64,000 nucleotides of DNA from Calvatia gigantea (lineage: Eukaryota > Basidiomycota > Agaricomycetes > Agaricales > Lycoperdaceae): positions 744,001 through 808,000 of the forward strand of contig JACAAK010000007.1 of assembly GCA_025093985.1 (NCBI GenBank). Reading direction: 5' to 3'. Below the pieces are notes generated by a model. The model did not search any database, was not told the origin of the DNA, and worked only from the letters and a program-made list of their open reading frames with translations. Below, one piece after another: positions 45,275-55,466 of the stretch. Position numbers and translations under genes: made by a program. Each line of letters begins with the position of its first letter. Positions within the stretch are counted from its first letter, which is position 1.

Positions 45275-48200
45275 ATGAACTCAAGGCATCACACAGCACC
45301 CGATTACACCCAGCCTATGGCTGATGACGAAATGGAGGTCGAAACCGCACTCGTTCCGGAAGCACATAGCACTTCGGACGAAGTCGAAATGCTGCCTCCT
45401 GATGATTCCCCCCACCTCAACGACCTTGAGATGGCCGACAGGGAGTCCGCCGCCACTCCCCTTAGCGCTCCTGTACCCCAAATCCCCTCGTTGGGCTCGA
45501 CTCCGTTGTCGCAACCCTCACTTCGGCGCACCAGTACGCGGAGGACCCGCGTGGATGATGACCATGACGACGAGCGGGACCGTCGTCATCCTTCACAGCG
45601 TGTTGGCACCCCCTCGCATCCCCTCAATTCGAGCAGCATACCATTTCCTTTATCCTCGCAGTCGATTCCTATTCCCACAGATATAGGTCCGGGGCCCTCT
45701 AGCCTCCCTTCATTTAATTCCAGACCATATCGTTTCTTCCAGCACATGACTTCACATAATCACCATAGTAATGATATTTCTGCACAGTCACCCCCTCTTA
45801 ATGCTCCACAACGAGCTAACATAGACGTTGAAGCTATTCCAGCACCCGAATCTGTTGCCAATGGTACTACCCCTGCAACAAATCCCGCTTCTTCCGACAG
45901 TGCCGGAACTGCCCCTCACCAAACTCCTCAACCCGGCAACATTCGACACCAGTACCTCGGTGGGTTCGCTATCACTATTGACGTGAACGGCAACGCCACT
46001 ACTACACCTCTCCCTGACTCATCAAACACGAACCCAGCACCCGATACAGCTAATAGACCCTCTGCTGGACCACAAAACGCAGAACAAAACCCGGATCGCG
46101 CTCACCAGCAACCACAGCAACCCCCACAGCCTCCACCACGACCACAACAAGATGGCTCACCATTCCCTGGTGTAGGGGCAGGCGCATTTGCCGACCTCTT
46201 AACACGTATCGGCCTCCTCGCCGCATTATCCTTTCAAAATCCAGCTCTATTCGAGCGAGAAGTGGATGATCCCGAACGAGCGAAGAAGTTGGTTGAAGGA
46301 TTGGACGACGTACCTATGGGATTAGTCAAGAGGTTGGAGCGCGTTGGGAAGTGTGGGAATGATGATGGTGGACTTGGAGATGGAGGATGCACGATTTGTT
46401 GGGAGAGGCTGTTGGTTGATGTTGATGAAGAGGCTGCGAAGGGACCGAAGGATAACGAAGTCAAGACTGATGATATGGATGTATCTCCTGCGGAAATTTC
46501 CCCGATTCCGGATGATGCCGTGCTTGCATCTTCTTCCCTAACTTCACTCCCTTCCTCTACTTCGTCGTCATCAACATCTGGGGCGGAGAAGAACGAAAAT
46601 TCGACGGAAAAGAAACAGCAACGTGTAGTCTCCCTCCCCTGCGCACACGTCTTCCACGCCGCATGCCTCCTTCCGTGGTTCTCAAAACCAAAACAGACGA
46701 CCTGTCCTATATGTAGGTTTAACATTGACCCGGAGAACCTGACATATACACCGGGAGCACAACGGAGGGCTGCTGCTGAGCAGGCCCAGACTGGGGAAGG
46801 CGCCCGCGGTGAAGCTGACGAGGCAGAGAGACAAGAACAAGGACGGGCTGAACCTGATGCTGGTGTCGGTGGTGAGCCCCCGGTAGTTGGAATTGATATC
46901 CCCTTGATTTTCGGTGGTAATCCACCTCGTAAGTTTTGCTGTTCATGCTGTGGAATCACATGCTAAAAATACTTTGAAGCTGTTACCCCGATGCGAGGCA
47001 CAGAGCGAAATGGTCCCCAACCTGCGGGAGGTGCTTCAACCCAAACGACCGCACCTACTGACGCCAATAACACCGCTACCAACGACAACAATGACAACAA
47101 TGCCGAAAACAATACCAACAACAATACTGGCAATGGTGATCGCAACACGCACGAAATTGTTACAATTGGCTTTGACATGTACATCGGTCGTGGGCCCCCA
47201 CCGCCCCCGTTCCGAGGGCCGGGTGTCGTCCAGATTCCCATACCTGGCGCCCCTCCCACTAACAACCCCAACATGCCTTCTGAAGCTCCCCCTACGGGCA
47301 ACAGCGCTCCTCCAGATCCTGCTCCTGCTCCGGCCACGAACACTGCCCCTGGAGTCAACCCAGGTACCACTACTGGAACCACCGCTACAGATACCAACGC
47401 ACCTGGAGCTGGGACCGGCGGACAAAGTCGTGAAGCACGAGAGAATGCAAACGGCGGACGAGGTGCCGGTACGACGTTTGCTATCCCAATCCCTATGAAT
47501 CAGGGATTTGGACGGGCACTCGGTGATTTGTTTTCGAGGATCCTTGGAGGTCCCAGTGCGCCTGGCCCTGCTACTGCTCCTGCTGCACCTGGTAATCCGG
47601 GTGTCGGCGCTGGTGCTGGTGCTGGTGCTGATACAGGTGCTGGTGCTGGGCAGAATGGGCCACAAGCACCACCGGTATTCGGACCTGAGAGGCCGCCTGT
47701 GCCGTTAGCGGGATCGATGCCTTTGCCTGCTAATGTTGGGCTTGGATTTGGATTTGGTGGCGACCGTGGCCAGGGCCCACCACCAATTATTTTGCCTTTT
47801 GGACCCCCCGGTGGTGCAGGTACGGGCAGGGGTACGGCTGCTGGTGATCCGGGCGCAGGTGCTGGAGAAAGAGGCCAAGGTCAGGAACAACCGGGTCAGG
47901 GTCAAGCGCGAGGAGACCAAGGCGCACACGAAGGACAACCCCAGCTTATGTTTGAAAATATACCTTTCTTCGACATCATTTCTGGGATCTTCGTTTCCCC
48001 CCCAGGTCCAGGTCTATCCCGCGGTCCAACCACAACGCAAGGTGCAGGGCAGCCCCCTCCACCCCGACCGGCTCAGCCCCTACCAGCTCAAACACAACTT
48101 CGACAGCCTCAAGAACAAGTCCACCAACCAGGAGGGCTCGGTTTTACCTGGGTGCCAGGTTCTCCACCTCCGCGTCCTTCATCTCATCCACCACATCAAC

Positions 48201-48712
48201 CACCACAACCACCGAAGAAATGGGCGCCACCCCCTGCACCTGGGCTGACTCTCCGTCAACGAGTCGAGAAGAAGGAGAAAGAAGCCGGGTTAAGATGTTG
48301 CGACGTTTCGTGTGGTGTGGGCCCAAGCGACGATGATCCGTGGATTGATGTGCCTGTGGAGGGTATGAGGCAATTGATCATTCGGGATGCCATCCCGCCT
48401 TTAGATATCCGAGGCGAAGATAGGATGAGAACTACCTGATAGTAATGCATGGACTCGGCGAATGTCGCTGCCGTAGTTATTGAGGGGAAAGGAGTGGGAT
48501 GCGATGAAACGAGACAGGCGATGTGTCCGCATACGTTCCACTCGAGCTGTCTCGTCAGCGCTGAGCGTGTTGCGTTGGCTTTGCGGGATGCTGAGGTGTC
48601 ATTTGTCGGGCCCGAAGGAGGGAAAGAAGTTGAAGTTTCATGTCCGGTGTGTAGGGGTATTGGGAGGGTTAGCAAAGAAGAGTGGGATGCAGGTGTTCGG
48701 GCTCTCAGCTGA
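45275..48712 (+). CDS. Large double-RING protein, probable E3 ubiquitin ligase, 1090 aa
   Basis: Three exons (45275-46928, 46980-48362, 48477-48712) give 3273 nt in frame. The N-terminal 370 residues are Ser/Pro/Gln-rich and disordered. RING-H2 number 1 spans residues 372-480: CTIC at 372-375, CAHVFHAAC at 456-464, CPIC at 477-480, with an 80-residue Ser/Asp-rich insert between the second and third ligands. The centre (about 490-980) is extremely Gly/Pro/Ala/Gln-rich. A second RING-like motif ends the protein: C992...C996, CPHTFHSSC at 1029-1037, CPVC at 1068-1071. RING-H2 domains recruit E2 enzymes for ubiquitin transfer; substrates are unknown. The second intron is needed: it removes TGA TAG TAA in a row and joins the halves of RING 2. 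I do not recognise an orthologue with a name. Confidence 0.8.
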
Positions 48713-49273
48713 GCGACATAATTGGCTTTTTTCTTCCTATCCTTCCACTGTCCGGTTCCGCATCTTTTTGTTGTATTCACGATTATAGTACGAACAATTA
48801 CATTTATCGCTTTCGACATGCATACGGTACTCTCTTCCCCCCATATCTTTGTACTCTAGAAGACAGCGGAGTGTAGCTATATAATTATGATTTAACGAAG
48901 GCACCGAGGTGCGAGAGTCCTGTTGGTGTTTGATAGTGGCTCTAGAGTGTCGGGAACTCTCCTGGCAAGGCCGAGACGTCCCCGGTAAGCTTGCCCTACA
49001 GAGGACTTGAGAAACCCCGTTCGTTCATAACAAGGTTAATACTTGGGGTCACAAGAGCATCTGGCCTAAATTCAGCGAAGAATGATGCCAGGGGTAGTTG
49101 AGAGTTCCCCGGTAGAATTAAAGCTGTGAGTGAACATGGACTTTAATCCCCTTTGATATTGAAGTCTTGTGCAAGGAAGGAAGAGACGAGAGAGAAAACA
49201 AGGGCAACACCAAAATGACAAACCAGAATGAAAATGAAAATGAAATTATGAGCCACTCTATCAATTAGTCCCC
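48713..49273. other. Intergenic between convergent genes
   Basis: No gene seen between the RING gene and the aminopeptidase pseudogene. Confidence 0.5.
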
Positions 49274-51730
49274 TCACCCAAATCCCCGACCTACTTCTCT
49301 CCTCAACCACTTTAGCGTAACCTTATCATCCTTCAAAAAGCCGCTCAATATATCCAAACAACGTTGATTATGTTCAATCAACCACATCTTTTCTTCCTTT
49401 GTCAGCATGGATTCTTTAACCATACGTGTTTGGATGGGAACACTTGTGAGACGTTCAAACCCAAGCCAGATGTCACCACCATATTCATGCTTGGTTTTGA
49501 CACGTTTGACAAGTAGGGCTGATTGAATGCGTACACCCCATTTGCCTTCACCATCTTTGTTTCATCACATACAAGTGGTTAGTTCAGTGCTGAGGACAGC
49601 AGAAGGTGACCACAGACTTACAGAAACCAGATTCATTGGTGACGACATGCCCTGGTTTAAGTGGGACATTGCTACTGAACCCATGATCTCCTTCATGGAC
49701 GGTCAAAAATGAGCCAAATCCGCGCCCTGTTCCATGCTACAAAAACACCAATGTCAATGAAGAGCAAGATAATCCTGACGTTTAGACACCGGCAACCCAC
49801 CATGTAATTTAATCCATCTTTCCACAACGCCTTTCTCGCTAATACATCAAGTTGGTATCCAGATGTACCTTCTGGGAACACAGCATTGTCAATGGCGATC
49901 TAATGCACGCAACCAGGATTAGTAATATCTGCAAACCGGAGATGTTAGGAGAACACACATGGCCCTGCAGAACCCTCGTATAAACCTCACTCATCTCCAG
50001 TGTAGGCTTTCCGAAATGGATAGTTCTCGTTGTCCGACACGTCCCATCTCTATACCTGCCCTCCAGAATCACTAGAAAGAAAGAAACATCATCGATAAGC
50101 CACCATTTCCCCACCAAGTAACAAGGAGCGCACAAAAGATATGGCGTATCCGTATCAATCACCCTCGCAGAATTTTTTTGAGGTGAATAATGTGGCAATG
50201 CTGTATTCTGTCCCACTCGCTGATATAGTCTCACATGCCAACCCCATATACTTCTTAAGCTCCAGCCTAAACTCCGTCATCTTCCTTGCAGCCTCCCACT
50301 CTGTAATCTCAGACCATAGATTGATTTTGAGCCAAGCGAAAAATTTTACAAAAGCAACACCGTCCCGGAAGTACGCACGACGCAGACCTTCCAATTCCAC
50401 TTCATTTTTGATGGACATGAGGTATTCGACTTGGTTGGGGGCAAGGGTGTAGCGGAAGTGCGTAAGCATGAGAGAAATGATGTGGGGTGTAGATGGGGGC
50501 ATTAGGAGCTTGATAAAGAAAACAGGGAGTTATTAATTATAATAACGTCAATTTGCTCCAGCGAAAGAGCGCACCTTTCCTTCCCCCCATTCCCTTGTTC
50601 TCAAAAAATGCCAGAAATCTGTGTAGTTCTTCCATTCGATGTTCATCCCCTCCAAATACAGTAAAACACTCTTGTCTACTTGAGATGAATTGAAGAAGAG
50701 GATAGCTTTATCGAGGCCGACATAGAGGTAGGCATGGAACAGGGGGCTGAATGGGATATCTACGCCCCGGAGGTTCAGAGTCCATGCTACAAGTCATAGG
50801 GTTAGGGAAAAAAAAATAGCCACGAATGAGGCAAAATCGCTCACCAATACAAGCTAAATCAGTGACCAACATCCCAACATGCATCTGTTCCGGGGTTGGG
50901 GCCGTCGCTTTAGAGTGAGTCGGAATAGCAGGCGGCTGAGCCTGAATCCACTCCCTCAGCCGAATAACTTGTACGTCGCATCTCTGCCGGTATACTCTAA
51001 AGTTTGTACGTAGACGACGCCACAAGGGATTAGCAGGTTTGTCTTTCCAGATAAGGTCAACAAGATTCTCAGAGGGGAAGACAAATTTGCAGTCGAGATT
51101 GAAGAGCTTGAAGTTGATGAGGGAGCCTTTTTCATATGAGATCATGCGAGCGTCTATGCCGATCTGTTGGCCTCGAGATAACAGGGACTAACATCAATAA
51201 ATCGAATGTCATATAGGGAAAGTCAATTGAGCGGTCTGAAGGGGAGGGAGAGATCACAAACTAAGAGGAAATCAATCCAGTCCCCATATCCTTTTGTGTC
51301 ATAAGGCGCATTCCCAACCTTGATAATTTGTCCAGTTTGCATCGGTCCGGATATCGACTTGGAGTGAACAGCAAGGTTCCGCAACGAGGTAGGCACGGTC
51401 CCGGGAGACGATCGCTACACCTTCTGTACGAGTCAATCTACGAATAAGTATACATACAAGCAATGAGTAACAAGTGATGGTGTGGGAGAAGCCTAAATTA
51501 CCCAGTGATGAATTCGCACCGTTTGTCACTTGCTGCGACATATTTGGAGCCATGGGCGTCCACAGATGGAACGATGCTGGGATGTTGACGTGATGAATAG
51601 CTAGCCGCGGTTCAACCTTATTATAGAGGGGATACGCACTAGAAATCAACATCAGCTTTCTCCATTTCTGCGCGGAGGTCCGCCAGCCTTTCGGTAGTGT
51701 TGATACTTCTATCAGGAACGAAATTCAGTG
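49274..51730 (-). pseudogene. Decayed cytosolic aminopeptidase P (M24B, Xaa-Pro aminopeptidase)
   Basis: Minus-strand blocks follow aminopeptidase P in order: ERLADLRAEMEKADVDF near 51700-51650, IVPSVDAHGSKYVAASDKR near 51560, IGIDARMISYEKGSL near 51140, PPAIPTHSKATAPTPEQMHVG near 50900, then LRGVDIPFSPLFHAYL, HYSPQKNSARVID, and after an intron [31 protein letters not shown] and NESGFYKDG. The reading frame is broken several times: an extra base near 51330 (WT/IIKVGNAP), at least two shifts in 51030-50960, and an extra base near 50054 inside the metal motif DSGGQY. Active-site residues are also lost: HGTGHG is HGTGRG (His to Arg) and the metal-binding Glu of the RIES motif is Gln (RIQS). It cannot be a working dinuclear-metal peptidase. 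Confidence 0.85.
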
Positions 51731-52652
51731 TCTTCCTGGACCTTGAGGTCCAGAGCGGATTCCACGGGGGTGCTCGTTGGGTCTTGGAGAAGAAAGGGTG
51801 GACGGAATTCAGGTGTGGATGAACGACTGCTGGAAGATATGGTAAATCTGCGTTGAGCCTTCACTCCTGCTAGAAGGGCGTAACTCTACAGTATCTTCCT
51901 GCCCCTGGTTGTTGTGTGATAATCAGGCTGGTCCAAGACAAATCAGAGTCTCGGCGGATAGGGGATTGCGCTCTGGGCGAGCCAGAAGGTGTGTTAGTAG
52001 CATTTGATGATGTGTGTCCACGTATGACGGCTTCAGGCCTCTTTTCCCTTCTTTCCTTTACCCCAGCCATGAACCCACTTTGCCGGAGCCGTCGACTTCT
52101 TGGTCTCTGCCATCGTGCTCTCTCGACCTCGACCTTGTTTCAAGCGACGCCCGCATTTCTTTCGTTCCACGATGGAAGGCAGACTTGGTCGTACTTTTTT
52201 GAATCAGTACAGGAAGGTAAGGTTGTTCGCGACTATTGTGGCTCAAGGTGGATGTCATTGAAATGACGCAGAGGAATGGTCACCCATCAATGCATCTCTG
52301 CCATCACTTCTGGTGTTGGGACCAACCCTGATTAATGATTCTTCAAAGCTTCATCTCTCATGCTATGGGCAAACGGTCGATAACAACTTGATATACTCGA
52401 ATACAAAAAGCCCCTAAGGAAGAAGCTGAAAATCTGGAGCAGGAATGCGAATATTTCCCATTGACCATTCAATAATGTCAAAAATCAGCGGCTCGGCGTC
52501 ATGTGCTGACGTCATCAACATATTTCGGGTTTCTATTTTTGTTCTTCCGTTGTTTCAGTGTATTCGTCGTAAATAGTCAGTTTGAATTGCCTCGTAAATA
52601 AGTGTACATTAGGTTTTTTCACTTATACGTAGTCTCCTGTATCTGTGGGGTC

Positions 52653-52738
52653 CATTCTCTTTCCGTGGACCTCAGGTTCGTACCGCCTGTATCTGTAGCT
52701 AGTTTTCTCTCTAATTTATTCTCTTTCCGTGGACCTCA
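52653..52738 (+). repeat. 22-bp direct repeat upstream of NLR-6
   Basis: ATTCTCTTTCCGTGGACCTC followed by AG occurs at 52653-52674 and again, unchanged, at 52717-52738, 64 bp apart. CTGTATCTGT also precedes each copy, so a longer imperfect tandem duplication is likely. It lies just before a TATA-like box and may be regulatory. Confidence 0.75.
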
Positions 52739-52744
52739 GTTCAC

Positions 52745-52752
52745 TATAAAAG
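52745..52752 (+). promoter_or_regulatory. TATA-like box before NLR-6
   Basis: TATAAAAG lies 44 bp upstream of an ATG at 52796 and 191 bp upstream of the family-type ATG at 52943. Position and sequence fit a core promoter; not tested. Confidence 0.5.
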
Positions 52753-52942
52753 TCTACGAACATCATCGTCGCCTACACTACGCAACTACGAAAATATGTC
52801 GCGTCAAATAACCGTGATACTCCCAGACGCCCCCTTACCGAGCGCTCAAATATGCGTGTCCAGTAAGTTTGCAGTCCGACGGGGTCTGCCGTGGCGCTCA
52901 AACAGCTTGCCTCGCATCAACCATCTGCCCCGTCTCTTCAAA

Positions 52943-55354
52943 ATGGGCATTCGTAAGGCATTACAAAAAATTTTGCACAAAATTCTATCCTGGGTTCCTT
53001 GTGAGAAGGATCAAGGTCATGGTATGTCTTCCAGCGATTTCGTCGTCCCCGATGCGAAGTTTCCCCAGATGGCCACGACGTAGTATTACCAGGCGCACAT
53101 GACTTTGTGATCAACCAACATCAGCATTGGGGTGAAGGAGGAAGCTGATGATAAGGAGAATGGTGTGTATTTCCTTTGAGCTGCTCATGGGGGGTAACGT
53201 TAACTGAAAGGCGATCCAAGCGTTGAGAGAACTGAAGGAGCGGTCCATCTCAGGAGCCGAATTCAACTCTGCGGAACGTGATACACCCCCTAGATGCCAT
53301 CCTGGTACTCGGACGTCTCTTCGAGAGCAACTTCGGGCTCACATTGAAAATGTCGAATTGGGGACTAGAATTATCTGGATTCATGGAGCAGCTGGTGTCG
53401 GCAAGAGCGCAATCATGCAAACCGTCGTCGAGGAGATGTCACCCGACGTCCTCTGCGCGACCCTGTTCTTCTCACGACCTAACCGCCGCGACGACGCCCG
53501 AAAAGTTTTCACCACTCTGGCATACAGTCTAGCGGTCACTAATCCGGAATATTGTCAGTACGTCGGGATGAGATTGAAAGCCGATCTGGCCTGTCTCTCA
53601 AAATCTCTCGACGCTCAATTCCGAACCCTCTTCGTCGTTCCCTTCACAGGAAACCATGTAGCTGCGGCTTCGCGGACGATGGGTTGTGTTCCTCGATGGG
53701 TTGGATGAATGTCAGAATACCGAAGACTCAGACAATCAATGTCGGATACTCAACCTCATTTGTGATTCCATTTTCGACCACGCCAGATCTATACCTTTCG
53801 TCTGGGTCATCGCAAGTCGACCGGAGGAGAATTTGAAGAAAAGTTGGTCTCGAATTCGGGACCGATTCCAAGGACGGGACTCCAATCTGTGGGAGGTTGT
53901 AGTACCAGTCGATTCTGATGAGGCCACAAAAGATGTCGAGCTTTACCTTCATAAAGAATTCGAGAAAATCAAGGAAAACTACTCCGAGCTCGTACCTGAA
54001 CATTCACGCTGGCCATCCGACGGGGATTTCGTCAAGATCGCAAAGAAGTCGTCTGGGCTTTTTGTCTTTGCATCAACTGTGATCAAATATGTCTCCCATG
54101 AGGATCCTGTTTATCGCCTCGGGTTCATCGTCTCTTTGATTGATCAGGCAGAGCAATGTTCTGCTGACGACGAGAAGCCGTTCAACATGCTTGACTTGCT
54201 CTATTCTTCCATCATGTCAGACGTTCCCAAGCGTCTACTTCACGCCGCCAAAGTCCCTCATTGGTTTCTACCACCTTGCAGACACGGTTGCCATCAGGCG
54301 GGAGCGTGACCAGGCGATCGGGCTTATCCCAACCTGCAATATTTTAGGATTACGACAGAATGAAGCCTACGCTGCCTTGCGCAAACTACAGTCGGTCCTC
54401 ATTTGTCCCCTACCGAAGGCGGCTCAAGTGAACGGTATCAGTTTCTACCACGCCTCCTTTCTTGATTTTCTGTTCGATCATTCCCGTTCCAAGCGGTATC
54501 ACATCAACCTTGACCAAGAATTCACAAATATATTGCAACGTTATACCACAATCATCAGGCAATCCACAACTGTGCTAGGTGAATTCACCCCGTAATGCTT
54601 GTGATTATTCACGCTCATGAATCAACAGGTCATGCTGGAATAAACATATCCTGGCTACCCGATGAGGTTTTCCTTGGTCAACACCAGCACCAATTGCTTC
54701 AGACAGCACAAGCCAGCTGCATGGCTATCTTGGGGAACGGTTTCTCTTCCCGACCCACGACCAAGTCCCTTCAAGTCGGTGTTGCCGAGCTGATTGAAAT
54801 TCTCCAAACCCTCGGCTTGGCTTTTCTGGCAGGTGGTAAATCCACCACCGAAGAGTTCCTGAACTCGCTTGATGAGGGCGTAAGTCACATCATGTCAACT
54901 CATGAGCCGCCACGCCAAACTAATTCACTCTCATTCAGACTTCCGTCGCCATCCAAGACAGGATGGTATTCAAAGCGCTTGCCCCGATTGAATTGGATAC
55001 AGAGCGTCTCGTCAAGTGCTTATGCAATAAACGCCGGTATCGAATCATGATTGATTCCACTATTGAAGATGCCTGCATCACAATCAGCAAGGTAAGACTC
55101 CACAAAGTCGAGTGCGTGTCGTAAACGCTCAAAGCATGCACAATCGCCTCAAGAATCTCGGCGTTTCACAGTGGGGTCGATTGAAACAAGAGCTGTGGAC
55201 CACATCAAGTGAGCTGGCGCCAGTGGTAGAGGCACATGATTCCCAAACCGGGCGTGTGATAGTGGTTGGCAAAGAACCCTCGGACCTGTATGCAATAATC
55301 GGACCCCTTGATGGTGCAATTGCTTATTATATCCTCCCTTATCACGTAGGATAG
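52943..55354 (+). pseudogene. NLR-6: NACHT gene with two frameshifts
   Basis: It starts with the family amphipathic helix (MGIRKALQKILHKILSWVP), then an exon with GAHDFVINQ like NLR-5 (from about 53085). NACHT sequence begins about 53218 with NSAERDTPPRCHPGTR and GAAGVGKSA. A one-base insertion near 53676 breaks the frame just before Walker B, which is present in the next frame as VFLDGLDEC. A second insertion near 54250 (AAK/SLIGFYHL) breaks it again. Downstream exons are open: GHAGINISWLPDE, VGVAELIEILQTLGLAFLAGG, and the C-terminal module SQWGRLKQELW...YAIIGP...YYILPYHVG to a stop at 55352-55354. Otherwise it is well preserved, so the loss is recent, or the two indels are assembly errors. 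Confidence 0.82.
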
Positions 55355-55466
55355 TTATCAGTGATGAACTTACGAAAAATAGAAGAGGAAGTAACGAATA
55401 CTGCGGTATCACAATTTGTGTCTGAAGAGGACTATGGCCAGACAAGGGAGATACGTATACCCGGAA

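Larger units (their letters stand above)
51731..52942. other. Intergenic and NLR-6 upstream region
   Basis: No supported gene. An in-frame ATG at 52796 would extend NLR-6 by 49 residues; the family pattern favours 52943. Promoter elements at 52653-52752 are listed separately. Confidence 0.4.

Noticed and set aside
46234..46959. 241-codon minus-strand ORF
   Set aside because: Antisense to the RING exon and Gly/Ser biased by its composition; the plus strand has RING motifs and closed splice phases.
48437..48445. Triple stop TGA TAG TAA as a possible programmed readthrough site
   Set aside because: An intron 48363-48476 with GT/AG and matching phase removes it and joins the RING 2 ligands, which is simpler.
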